From assembly GCA_030685065.1 (NCBI GenBank), contig JAUXQH010000169.1:62001-126000 (forward strand): a stretch of 64,000 nt of DNA. The letters are read 5' to 3'. This document shows, one piece after another, positions 42,498 to 51,046 of this stretch. This stretch comes from Pseudomonadota bacterium. GTDB lineage: Bacteria; Myxococcota_A; UBA796; SXON01. Numbering within the stretch: position 1 is the first letter of the stretch; every line of letters starts with the position of its first letter. A program made the position numbers and the translations under genes. Under the pieces are notes generated by a model. It was not told the origin of the DNA, searched no databases, and was given only the letters and a program-made list of their open reading frames with translations.

Positions 42498-42970
42498 TCC
42501 CCGCCGCGCTCGCCGTCGGCTGGCGCAGCGCGGAGCCGCCGCTCGCGCCGGTGGCGGTGGCCGCGCGTGGGGCCGCGGCGGGTGCGCTCGCGCGCGTGCT
42601 CCTCTCCGGCGCGACCGAGCGCGCCGGGCTGCGCGGCGTGGCCGGGCCCGACCTGATCGTGATCATCGGGAGCGCGGACGTGTTGCCCTGGGCCGACGGC
42701 TGCGTCTACCTGGGCCGCCACCCCGACGCGCCCGGCCTCCTCTTCCCCACCGTGTGGCTCCCCGACGCGCCGCTCGCGCTCTACGCCCGCGCCGTGCTCG
42801 CCGCGTCTCCCGCCGACGGCGCACCCGTGGCGCTCCTGCGTGCCCCCGACCTCCGCGTGCCGCTCGGCGCCGCGCGGCCCGTGGACCTCTCGTTCGTGCG
42901 GCGCTGGCTCGACGCGCCGTCGGCGGCCTCGTCGAGCGCCGCGCCCCCCTCCCGCGCGGCGCCCCGATGA
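42494..42970 (+). CDS. bpX5-like small protein of the ternary system
   Basis: A 158-residue protein with GTG start overlapping the MoxR stop. It resembles the bpX5-type domain of MoxR-vWA-beta-propeller ternary systems: AVGWRSAEPPLAP at the start, a central DLIVIIGSADVLPWADGCVY segment with PGLLFPT, and a low-complexity Ala/Ser/Pro tail. This domain occurs between the MoxR and propeller genes. It overlaps the next ATG by ATGA. Molecular role unknown; it probably scaffolds the other components. Assignment rests on gene order and short motifs, not a database match. Confidence 0.65.
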   Translation: MIPAALAVGWRSAEPPLAPVAVAARGAAAGALARVLLSGATERAGLRGVAGPDLIVIIGSADVLPWADGCVYLGRHPDAPGLLFPTVWLPDAPLALYARAVLAASPADGAPVALLRAPDLRVPLGAARPVDLSFVRRWLDAPSAASSSAAPPSRAAPR

Positions 42971-44739
42971 GCAGCCTGCCCCCCGAGCTCGCGGCCTGGA
43001 GCGCTGTCCTGGCCGGGTTCGTGCCCGACCTCGCGGAGCCCCTCGGCGTGCTCGCGCGGCGGCTCGAGCTGGTGATCGGCCGCGTCCGGGCGCGGCCCCG
43101 CCCCCTGGGCGACGATCCGGACGGCTACGACGGCCTGGACCGTCGCGGCCCCTACGACCGCCTCGTGCTCTCCGAGTGGGCGCTCGCCGACGCGGTGCCC
43201 GAGGAGTTCGACCGCCGCGCGGCGTCGGGGGAGCAGTCCTTCTTGCGTCTCGACCGGCGCGACCGCTCGAAGGGGGTGCGCTGCGTCGCGCTGTTCGACG
43301 GCGGCCCCTCCCAGCTCGGCGGGCCTCGCGTCGTGCAGCTCGCGGCGCTCGTGGTTTTGTGGCGGCGCGCGCTCGCGGCGGGCGCCGACTTCTCGTGGGG
43401 AACGCTCACGGGGACCGTGTCGGGGCCGGTGCTTCAGGACCGGGTGGACCGCGCGACCATCCAGGCCTTCCTCGGGGGGCGGAGCGGCCGTCCCACCACC
43501 TCCGCGGAGCTGCTCGCCGCGCGCGCCTACGTCGGAAACGTCGACGAGCTCTGGCTCATCGGAGCGCCGGTCCCGGACGCGCTCGTCGCCCTGGCGCCGC
43601 GCCTCGGCCAGCCGGCCCCGCTCCTGCTCGCGCTCCAGGAGGTCGTCGCGCCCGACGTGAACGCGGTGGACGTGCGCCTGACCCGCGGCGGCGCCCCGCT
43701 CGGTGAGGCCCGCCTCGACCTCCCCGCCCCGGCGATCGCGCGCCGCCTGCTCGTCGATCCGTTCCAGGAGGTGGCCCCGCCCCCCCGGGTACGGCCCGTC
43801 GTGCCCCCGCCGCCGGAGAAGGTGTGGCGCCCGTTTCCGCGCGGCGGGCGCGAGCCCTCGCTCGTCCGCTTCGTCCCAGGGACGCAGCAGCTCGTCGTCC
43901 TGTTGAAGGGAGGGCTCACGTTCTCGTGGGGCTTCGACCCCACCCTCAGGTCTCCGAAGCCCAAGCAGCACTTCATCCCGGACGAGCCGCTCGTGGCGGT
44001 CGGGTACCACCATCAGCGCGCGATCGGGATCACGAAGACCCGGGAGGGAGAGCTCCGGCCGTCCTGGTACGGCTCCGCGTTCCCGCCCGCCCGGGTGGTC
44101 GGCCCGACCCCGGTGCTCGGCGCCGGAACGATCGTGATCGTCGACACGGCGATCCTGTTCGTCGACACGGCGGGCACGCTCTACTCCGTCGACGGCGCGG
44201 TGGCCGAGGAGAAGGTGATCCGGGCCCAGGCCACGAACGTCGTCGCCCTGTTCTCGCGGCACCAGCACGTGGTCTACGTCGTCCGGAGCGAGGGCCGGCT
44301 CGTCGTGAAGCAGTGGCAGCGCGATCCGCTCCACGTCGTCGGCGAGGTCGAAGGAGACACGATCTGGGTCGGACGGGGCGGGGAGCTGCTCGTGACGCGC
44401 ACCGCCGACGGCCCCCGCGCCTGGATCGTGCCGCTCCTGGGCCCGTACGGCCAGCCGGCCCTGCATCCGCTCGCCGTCCCGGCGCTGCGCTCGCGGTCCG
44501 AGACGCTCCTCGGCGCGGGCAGCATCACCCACAACGACATCCGCCCGGTCGTGCACGATCCGGCGCTCGGCACGCTGTACCACGCGGGCACCAACGTCAC
44601 GATCACGCCGCCGCGCACCCCGATCGACCTGACCCTCTCGCAGGATGGCTCGGTCGTCGCCTGGCGCACGGAGGAGGGGTTCGTCGAGGCGTGGTCCTTC
44701 GTCACCGGGGGCCCCGTGCTCCAGCGGCACGGCGCATGA
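42967..44739 (+). CDS. vWA-like / beta-propeller protein of the ternary system
   Basis: A 590-residue cytosolic protein. Residues about 1-230 look like a degenerate vWA domain: CVALFDGGPSQLGGPR (about 103) takes the MIDAS position, but the first Ser of DxSxS is replaced by Gly. The C-terminal half (about 290-590) is a beta-propeller with strand repeats such as VIVDTAILFVDTAGTLYSVD. In ternary systems the vWA protein bridges MoxR and the propeller sensor; here vWA-like and propeller parts are fused. Translationally coupled at both ends by ATGA overlaps. Sub-family label uncertain. Confidence 0.75.
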   Translation: MSSLPPELAAWSAVLAGFVPDLAEPLGVLARRLELVIGRVRARPRPLGDDPDGYDGLDRRGPYDRLVLSEWALADAVPEEFDRRAASGEQSFLRLDRRDRSKGVRCVALFDGGPSQLGGPRVVQLAALVVLWRRALAAGADFSWGTLTGTVSGPVLQDRVDRATIQAFLGGRSGRPTTSAELLAARAYVGNVDELWLIGAPVPDALVALAPRLGQPAPLLLALQEVVAPDVNAVDVRLTRGGAPLGEARLDLPAPAIARRLLVDPFQEVAPPPRVRPVVPPPPEKVWRPFPRGGREPSLVRFVPGTQQLVVLLKGGLTFSWGFDPTLRSPKPKQHFIPDEPLVAVGYHHQRAIGITKTREGELRPSWYGSAFPPARVVGPTPVLGAGTIVIVDTAILFVDTAGTLYSVDGAVAEEKVIRAQATNVVALFSRHQHVVYVVRSEGRLVVKQWQRDPLHVVGEVEGDTIWVGRGGELLVTRTADGPRAWIVPLLGPYGQPALHPLAVPALRSRSETLLGAGSITHNDIRPVVHDPALGTLYHAGTNVTITPPRTPIDLTLSQDGSVVAWRTEEGFVEAWSFVTGGPVLQRHGA

Positions 44740-47396
44740 TCCCTCCCCTCCTCCGCGGCTCGGTGCTCGTGCGCGCCGTCTGGCTGGACGCGCGCTGGCA
44801 CCCGCCCGCGGCGATCCGTCGGCTCGCGCTGACGCTCTGGCGCCCCGGCGCCACCGTCTACGAGCTCGACGGTGGCCTGCTCGTACGGTTCGAGGCACCC
44901 CGCCGGATCGACTGCGGCACCGCCCCGGGCCTGCCCTTCGTCGAGGTGGGAGACAGCCTCTGGGCGTGGGCGCCCTCCCCCACGGATCTGTCGGCCGCCA
45001 CCGCCGCGTTTCCAGGCGACCCGCGCCTGCACCGCCTCCGCGAGGGGCGTCGCGAAGCGATCGCGCTCGGCACGCTCCGCGACGCAGCCCCATGGACATG
45101 GTTCGACGTGGCGGGGCCGCTCGCCGAGACCTGGGCGCTCGGCCCGCCGCCCGCCGCGATCCTGGCGCCGGCCAGCAAGGACGTCCGGGCCCGGTTGGGG
45201 CACCCCGCGATGGATCCCGCCGCCGTCGCCCTCCAGCAGGAGCTCGCGCGCCTCGCGACGGGGGGCGCGCCTCCGCAGCCGGGCTGGCTCGCGACGCTCG
45301 CGGGGGGCCTCCTCGCCTTGATGGAGGCGCGCAAGGCGGCGGGTTCGGGTTCGGGAGGGGGCGGCGAGGGCGCGGGTATGGGGATCGCGCGGTCGGCCGG
45401 CCCTCCGGTGCCCTCCTGGCTCGAGCGCATGGCGCGGAAGTTCGCCGCCCCCCTCCTCGGCCCGCTGTTGGGGCGGCAGCACGGGCGCTTCCTGAACGAG
45501 CTCGTCGATCTGTTCGAGAAGGGCGACCTCGACGCCGCCCTCCGCCGCGCGATCCCGCTCGGCGGCGGCCTCGGCCCCTCCCTCCCGCCCGCGCTCGGCC
45601 TCCCCACCCCCCGCGCCGACCTCGGCCTGCGCCTCACGCACGGCGGCAGCACCTCCTCCATCAGCGTGGACGACCACGTGCTGAAGCTGCTCCGCGACAT
45701 GTACCAGCGCGCGCTGGACAAGCTCGTCGCCGAGGGCCGCATCGAGGAGGCCGCCTTCGTGCTCGTCGAGCTGCTGCGCGATCACCGGCGCGCCATCGAT
45801 CTGCTGGAGAAGCACGAGAAGTGGGCCGTCGCCGCCGAGATCGCCGAGGCCGCGCAGCTCGGGCCGGAGGTGGCGGCGCGGCTCTGGGTGCGGGCGGGGA
45901 AGCTCGATCGCGCCGTCTCCCTGGCCCGGCGCACCGGGTCCTTCGCGGCCTGCCTGGCCGTCATCGAGACCGCCGACGCGGATCGCGGCCTCGCCTTCCG
46001 TGCCGCGTACGCCGCGCACCTCGCGGCCGCGGGTGACCCGGCGGGCGCCGTCGGCATCTGCTGGAACGCGCCCACGTTGCGGCCGCTCGCGATGCGCTGG
46101 CTCGACGACGCGCTGGCCGCCGGGGGCGCCGCGGGCGTGCGGCTCCTGCCCCGTCGCCTCCTGGTCGACCCGAAGCGCTTCGACGAGGTCTACGCGCAGG
46201 TGCGCGAGCTGCTCGAGGGGGACGCCCCCGAGGACGTGACCCTGCGCGGCGCCCTCGCGGAGGGCCTCCTGGCCGCCGACTCGCCCGGCGCCCGCACGCT
46301 CGCGCGCCCGCTCCTCCGCCACCTCGTGGCCGACCAGGCCCGCAGCCCGGCTCACGTCGAGGTCCGCGTGATGAACCTCCTCCGCGACCTCGCGGCGGAC
46401 GCCGCCCTGACGGCCGACCTTCCCGCCCACGCCGCGGCCACCACGCTCTGGGGCCGCGTCGAGCCCCTGCGGTGGACGGTCGACGCCACCGATCGCGGCG
46501 CCACGCACGTCCGCGACCTGGTGCTCCTCCCGCGCGGCCGGGTGCTCGTCGCGCTCGGCGAGGCCGGCGCCCGCGTGCTCGACCGCAAGGGGCGCGTGGT
46601 CGCCCTCTTCGACGAGCCCTGCGACGCGCTGGCCGTCCACGACGCCGGCACCCGCGCCATCGCCGTGGCCCGCCGCCCCGGCCTGTGCCGCCTCGCGCGC
46701 CTCGATCTGGTCGCCGGCACCGCCGCCCGCTGGATCGACGTGCCGATGGGCCCCTTCGCCCACACCTACGACGGCAGCTTCTGGTTCGTGGCCGAGGGAG
46801 ACGCCCTCATCGCCCTCGACCCGCTGGCCGACCGCGCCTCCGCGCTCTGGCGCGTCACGACGGGCGGCCCCATCGAACGGCTGACGCGCGGCGAGCACGG
46901 CGTGGCCGTGCACGTGGGTGGGACCGTGCGGCAGGGGTGGCGCTACGCCCACCCGAACCTGCGCCTCGACGAGCGGGCCGTCGTCCCCGAGGATGACTGG
47001 GCGGTGAGCGATCTGAGCCGCCACGGCGCGCGGCTCGAGGTCCAGGCAGCCCGCGGCACGTCCGCCGAGCCGGTGCTGCCCATGCGGCGCCAGGACAAGG
47101 GCCAGGGCACCCCCAAGAGCCTGCTCCTGCCGCTGCCCGCGGGCCTCGACACCTTCCGCCCCCAGCTGATCACGGGCGGCGGCCCCGCGTCCACGCTGAT
47201 CGCCGGCGTGACCGCCGATCGCGCCGTCGCGCTGCTCTACAACGACATGAAGCTGCTCCTCACCGTCGAGCTCCGCGGCGCCCGCCAGATCGTCGCGCGC
47301 CTCGGCCCCGAGCACCTCGCGCTCGCGGACGACCTCGGGCGGGTCGAGATCTACGAGCTCCAGGCGGGGAGCCGGGTGCGGGGGCTGAGGGTGTAG
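44736..47396 (+). CDS. bpX6-like large beta-propeller protein of the ternary system
   Basis: An 886-residue cytosolic protein starting IPPLLRGSVLVRAVWLDARW, typical of the bpX6 domain. A helical middle follows (about 300-560) rich in TPR/HEAT-like Ala/Leu segments (for example HRRAIDLLEKHEKWAVAAEIAEAA), then a C-terminal propeller (about 580-886) with DNA-like strand repeats such as VLVALGEAGARVLDRKG. In MoxR ternary systems such proteins are thought to sense or bind the target of a conflict response. It is the last gene of the operon; the minus-strand lipoprotein gene ends 33 bases after it. Confidence 0.8.
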   Translation: MIPPLLRGSVLVRAVWLDARWHPPAAIRRLALTLWRPGATVYELDGGLLVRFEAPRRIDCGTAPGLPFVEVGDSLWAWAPSPTDLSAATAAFPGDPRLHRLREGRREAIALGTLRDAAPWTWFDVAGPLAETWALGPPPAAILAPASKDVRARLGHPAMDPAAVALQQELARLATGGAPPQPGWLATLAGGLLALMEARKAAGSGSGGGGEGAGMGIARSAGPPVPSWLERMARKFAAPLLGPLLGRQHGRFLNELVDLFEKGDLDAALRRAIPLGGGLGPSLPPALGLPTPRADLGLRLTHGGSTSSISVDDHVLKLLRDMYQRALDKLVAEGRIEEAAFVLVELLRDHRRAIDLLEKHEKWAVAAEIAEAAQLGPEVAARLWVRAGKLDRAVSLARRTGSFAACLAVIETADADRGLAFRAAYAAHLAAAGDPAGAVGICWNAPTLRPLAMRWLDDALAAGGAAGVRLLPRRLLVDPKRFDEVYAQVRELLEGDAPEDVTLRGALAEGLLAADSPGARTLARPLLRHLVADQARSPAHVEVRVMNLLRDLAADAALTADLPAHAAATTLWGRVEPLRWTVDATDRGATHVRDLVLLPRGRVLVALGEAGARVLDRKGRVVALFDEPCDALAVHDAGTRAIAVARRPGLCRLARLDLVAGTAARWIDVPMGPFAHTYDGSFWFVAEGDALIALDPLADRASALWRVTTGGPIERLTRGEHGVAVHVGGTVRQGWRYAHPNLRLDERAVVPEDDWAVSDLSRHGARLEVQAARGTSAEPVLPMRRQDKGQGTPKSLLLPLPAGLDTFRPQLITGGGPASTLIAGVTADRAVALLYNDMKLLLTVELRGARQIVARLGPEHLALADDLGRVEIYELQAGSRVRGLRV

Positions 47397-47429
47397 GGTT
47401 CGGTGGAGTCTCGAACCTCTTGCCGAGCG

Positions 47430-47699
47430 TCAGGGTGTTGGCCGAGCCCGGCTCGCCCCTGGGATGGGCCCCCGGTCACGGAGCCCCGGTCGGTCGGAGA
47501 CCCATTGCACCGTCGCGTCGGGGATGATTCCGCCCGTGCTGGGGTGCTCGACGTGGGCGGAGAAATACACCTGGACCGTGCCCGGGTCCTCGCCCCAGGT
47601 GTGTCCGCGGATCGAGACCTCGGCCCGCAGATCGGGCGGCAGGTCCGTCGGCTCGGCCTCGGGAGCGCACGCGAGCGCCAGCGCGAGGGGGAAGGGCAT
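47430..47699 (-). CDS. Small lipoprotein of unknown function
   Basis: An 89-residue protein with a lipobox (MPFPLALALAC, Cys11) and a short beta-rich body (AEVSIRGHTWGEDPGTVQVY). The ATG at 47699 was chosen because it is the only start giving a signal peptide. No family recognised. Transcribed towards the ternary-system operon and divergent from the L,D-transpeptidase gene, separated from it by about 70 bases that must carry both promoters. Confidence 0.6.
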   Translation of the reverse strand: MPFPLALALACAPEAEPTDLPPDLRAEVSIRGHTWGEDPGTVQVYFSAHVEHPSTGGIIPDATVQWVSDRPGLRDRGPIPGASRARPTP

Positions 47700-47770
47700 A
47701 CCGCCATGCCTACCGCTCCCCCGGCCTCGCCTCAACCGACGAGGCTGAGCGCGGGAGCCCCTTTTCGACT

Positions 47771-48466
47771 ATGTCTCTCCGCGCACGAACCATGCGCCCC
47801 CTCCCCCCGCGCTCCGAGCCCGCCCCCCTCCTCACGTTCGCGGCGCTGATGTTGTGCGCGGCCTGCGCCGATGAGCCCGGGCGCGAGGCTCCCCGCGACC
47901 GGATCGCCCGCGCGGCCTCGTCGCTGTCCGGTCCCGTGCTGGAGCAGGCGTTGGACGCGTTCGACTGCGCCACGCGGCGTGGCGAGCTCGAGCGACCCAC
48001 GCTGGCGGTGATCGACTTCTCCCGGTCTTCCCTCGCGGAGCGCCTGTGGCTGATCGATGTCGACACCGCAGAGGTGGTCCGCATGCGGGTCACGCACGGC
48101 CAGGGCTCGGGCGGGCTCTGGGCGACCGCGTTCTCCAACGAGTCCGGCTCCCGCCAGTCGAGCCTGGGCCTGTACCGCGCGGCCGAGGCCTACGTGGGTG
48201 AGCACGGACGTTCCCTGCGGCTCGACGGGCTGGAGCCGGTGAACGATCGGGCGCGTGACCGCTCCATCGTGATCCACGCCGCCGAGTACGCGACCTTGCG
48301 GTATGCGCTGCTGCACGGCCACCTTGGGCGGAGCTGGGGCTGCCCGGCCGTCGCGCCGGACGTGAGCGACCGCCTCATCGATGCGCTCGAAGGTGGGGGC
48401 GCGGTGTTCGCCTGGTACCCCGACGAGCGTTGGCTCTCCGGCTCGGCGTACCTGCGATGCAAGTAG
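47771..48466 (+). CDS. Murein L,D-transpeptidase-like (YkuD_2) lipoprotein
   Basis: A 231-residue exported protein with lipobox (ALMLCAAC). The catalytic core is of the YkuD_2 type: RQSSLGLYRAAEAYVGEHG, NDRARDRSIVIHAAEYA with the catalytic His, and LGRSWGCPAV with the catalytic Cys. Enzymes of this family are predicted to act on peptidoglycan cross-links at the cell envelope. ATG start at 47771. Full length for the family. Its stop overlaps the start of the next gene by ten bases, so the two are probably one unit. Confidence 0.87.
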   Translation: MSLRARTMRPLPPRSEPAPLLTFAALMLCAACADEPGREAPRDRIARAASSLSGPVLEQALDAFDCATRRGELERPTLAVIDFSRSSLAERLWLIDVDTAEVVRMRVTHGQGSGGLWATAFSNESGSRQSSLGLYRAAEAYVGEHGRSLRLDGLEPVNDRARDRSIVIHAAEYATLRYALLHGHLGRSWGCPAVAPDVSDRLIDALEGGGAVFAWYPDERWLSGSAYLRCK

Positions 48467-48891
48467 CGTTCGGCGTCCTCCTGGTCGTATCGGCGGGACT
48501 GCTCTCCGTGCTCGAGGTGCTGCCGACGTTGGATGTGGCCGTGTGTGCCCACATCGCCGCGTTCGGCGTCCACTGGCTGGTCTCGACGGGTTGGCTGGCA
48601 GGCCAGTTGGTCGTCCGTTGGCGCGCACGTCTCCCGTTGCGACTGGTCGCGGCTGGCATGGCGCTGTGCCTGCTCCATGGGCCGCTCGCGTTCGGCAAGC
48701 TCGTGTCCTACGCGGGACAAGTCGTCGTCGTGTCCGTGGATCGCGCCGGCGACGGCTACGGACCCGAGTACCCCGACGGGCCGAAGGTGCTCCTGCGGAC
48801 GCCCGGAGAGCGCAGCACGAGCGCGTACTACTTCCGGAGGCTGGTATGGGGTGTGTTCCTGGGCCCCGAGCGCTGGCCGTATCGGGGGTAG
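48457..48891 (+). CDS. Unknown membrane protein
   Basis: A 144-residue protein with three hydrophobic helices (VAFGVLLVVSAGLLSVLEVL, HIAAFGVHWLVSTGWLAG, LRLVAAGMALCLLHGPLAFG) followed by a soluble C-terminal tail (SVDRAGDGYGPEYP and YYFRRLVWGVFLGPERW). The ATG at 48457 lies inside the end of the L,D-transpeptidase gene (ten-base overlap). No family recognised. Coupling to the transpeptidase hints at an envelope role. Confidence 0.65.
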   Translation: MQVAFGVLLVVSAGLLSVLEVLPTLDVAVCAHIAAFGVHWLVSTGWLAGQLVVRWRARLPLRLVAAGMALCLLHGPLAFGKLVSYAGQVVVVSVDRAGDGYGPEYPDGPKVLLRTPGERSTSAYYFRRLVWGVFLGPERWPYRG

Positions 48892-49423
48892 GCTGCGGCG
48901 CGTCCGCATGCCGGGGTAATTGATGGACGGGTCCATGCGGCGGTTCGGGGGCGGCCCGGCGGCGGAGCCGCCGTCGGCACCCTTCGGACTCGCGCTCCGC
49001 GCTCGGTTGGCGCGGTCGCCGCCCGCCGGCGGCGAGGCGCCGAACCGGCCGGCGCAGCCGGCCGCCCTGCGGTCGCCTGCCGCGCGCGGGCGGGCGGCAA
49101 TGCCAAACAACCAAACGAAGAGCTGGGCCGCCCCCTGCCTCTACCGAGCGCTTCCGGACATCCGTCGCCAGGCGTCGGGTTCCGGCGCCGCCTCGGCGGG
49201 AGTGGGCACCGACACGAGGAGAGTCGCCACCCTCCTCGCACGAGGTAGCGAACGAGTTCCTGGTGTTCGCGCTCACGCAAGTAGCTGAGCTCGACCTCGT
49301 TGCGCAGCAGCGCGCCAAGTTCGAGGCGCTGCGTTCGAGGTACACCGAGGAGGAGGACGCAGAGGCCGCGCCTCGGACCCCGCTCGAGCTCGCGAAGACT
49401 GACGCCTGCTCGCTTGGCAGCGA

Positions 49424-49640
49424 CAGAAGCGCGACCGAACGCGGGGGGACGCCGAGGTCCCCCCCGACCTTGGTCGCAATCTGGACCCGAACCGCGACCG
49501 AACTCGGGGGGGACGCCGAGGTCCCCCCCGACCTTGGTCGCAATCTGGAGCCGAACCGCGACCGAACTCCGGGGGGACGCCGAGGTCCCCCCGACCTTGG
49601 TCGCAATCTGGAGCCGAACCGCGACCGAACTCGGGGGGGG
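49424..49640 (+). repeat. 64-bp tandem repeat, three copies plus partial
   Basis: The unit contains GACGCCGAGGTCCCCCC, then GACCTTGGTCGCAATCTGG, then AGCCGAACCGCGACCGAAC. Its GAC start recurs at 49448, 49512, 49576 and 49640, an exact 64-base period. Because 64 is not a multiple of 3, the array is not a coding repeat. A related fragment (GACCTTGGTCGC) reappears near 49993. Confidence 0.85.
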
Positions 49641-50516
49641 ACGCCGAGCTCCCACTGGATGCGGATCCGGGTTCTGGGCATCCGAGAACGTCGCGAGTAC
49701 AGCCCCCTCCAAAACACGTTTTCTGGGGCGCAGTCGGGTTGAAAACACGGTTCCGGCCCGCGAGGCGCCTCCCGCGGAGGGAGCTCGGCCCCCACCGCGT
49801 GCCGGCCCACGAAAAGCTGGCGCTTGTTGGTTCGGACCCGACGAAGGAGGCCCCGCCGCGTGCTTTGGAGGGGACTCTGCTGCGTCGAACCCGTTTTGGA
49901 CCCCGCTCTGCTCGCGGCGCCACGGCCACGCCCTCGAAGGGAGCGTTCCACCTGCCGTTGATGGATGCGGATCCAGTGGGCGAGGTCGCCCCGACCTTGG
50001 TCGCGCGCGAACGCGGCCGCGGCGACGCCGTGGTCAAGCTCCCCCGATCGTTTCAGGTCGCGCCGCCGGAGTCCCTGTCAGAAGCCATGCGGGAGCGTAG
50101 CGGTGGTGGTGCACCGAGCCGCTCTCGCACCACCGCTACCCCGCCGCCGACGGCGCGTGGGCGCTCTCGATTCCGCACACCGAGACCCGACTCGCCGCAC
50201 CTTCGTTCGTCGGTGTGGCACGGACCGACATACCGTTTGGCCGCGTGAACGCGGCCCTGTGCGGCGGGGACGCCGGACACATGCCAGCCCGCCGCGAGCG
50301 GCGGGCACCCGCGGCGGGGACGCCGCCTGGCACGTCGGCCGTCGTCTTCGCGACGTTGAGGTCGGTGCGAGGGGTCGCCCGCCCGGGGCCGAAGCCCGCG
50401 ATCGGGCCGCCGCCCGCGACCGCCGCGCCGGCACCGCGGTCGGCCGCGCCGGCACCGCGGTCGGCCGCGGACGGGTGTGAAGCGGCGGTGCGGTGCCCGT
50501 CGTCGACGATCGACGC

Positions 50517-50569
50517 CACCTGCCACAAGTGGGGGGACCCGCGCCAGGCCCCCCCACTTGTGGCAGGTG
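50517..50569. repeat. Hairpin 1: 20-bp perfect inverted repeat
   Basis: Arms CACCTGCCACAAGTGGGGGG (50517-50536) and its exact reverse complement (50550-50569), 13-base loop. It is the first of three hairpins that all open with TGCCACA and carry a G-run in one arm and a C-run in the other. Confidence 0.9.
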
Positions 50570-50584
50570 ATCCGGCCCTTTGCC

Positions 50585-50630
50585 TGCCACAAGAGGGGGG
50601 GCCTGCGCCCAGGCCCCCCTGCTTGTGGCA
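50585..50630. repeat. Hairpin 2: 21-bp inverted repeat with two mismatches
   Basis: Arms 50585-50605 and 50610-50630 (TGCCACAAGAGGGGGGGCCT followed by G, against its complement), 19 of 21 positions pair, with a four-base loop. Same TGCCACAAG opening as hairpin 1, in the same order. Confidence 0.88.
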
Positions 50631-50649
50631 CCCTTCACCCCCTGCTGCC

Positions 50650-50694
50650 TGCCACATCGGGGGGGGCCTGCCGCAGGCCCCCCCCGATGTGGCA
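50650..50694. repeat. Hairpin 3: 21-bp perfect inverted repeat
   Basis: Arms from 50650 to 50670 (TGCCACATCGGGGGGGGCCT then G) and 50674 to 50694 pair fully around a three-base CCG loop. The eight-G run opposite an eight-C run makes this a strong stem in RNA or single-stranded DNA. It diverges from hairpins 1 and 2 only in the middle of the arm (TCG instead of AAG). Confidence 0.9.
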
Positions 50695-51046
50695 CTCGGG
50701 CGCCGCGCGCCCCCGGAGCGCGCCCGCCGCCAGTGAGGCGGGAAGATCAGGGACCCCCGAGGCGGCCCCTCCCCCGCGCGACGGGGGCCGGAGGGCCGCG
50801 CGGGCGCACCCATGGCGGAGCACCCCGTCGGAATGCAACGCCCGCGCGGGTCGGCCCGCCGGCAGCGGGACGACGGAGGGCGGAGCCCGACCCCGGAGGG
50901 CACCGGACCCCCGCGCCGGTCGGCCCGCGCGCAGCGGGCCGACCCGCGCGGGGGGCGCGCCCCCCGTGCTTCGAGGACGCTCGGGCGCGCGGTGTCGAGC
51001 ATCTCGGCAGGCATTCGGATACCCTGCCGCCCGCCCCGGAGCCCGA

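Larger units (their letters stand above)
48892..51046. other. 2.15-kb non-coding, repeat-rich spacer
   Basis: No frame here shows a signal, family motif or normal codon structure. Overlapping open frames are a by-product of GC content. The stretch holds GC-rich inverted repeats (48930-49110), a 64-bp tandem repeat (about 49424-49640), a mixed region with blocks unlike the flanks (49660-50260), a 21-base duplication near 50428-50470, and three long hairpins with G/C tracts (50517-50694). It could be a chromosomal landmark, RNA gene or relic of a mobile element; nothing is decisive. Confidence 0.6.

Noticed and set aside
49424..49640. Possible CRISPR array
   Set aside because: The 64-bp units repeat along their full length with no unique spacers, and no cas gene is near.
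50517..50694. Hairpins as ordinary Rho-independent terminators
   Set aside because: No T-tract follows any of the three stems in either direction, and there is no gene ending within 1.6 kb upstream.
48920..50736. Several open frames of 100-250 codons in the repeat spacer
   Set aside because: All are Arg/Pro/Gly-rich, cross the 64-bp repeats (not a multiple of 3) or the hairpins, and lack start signals.
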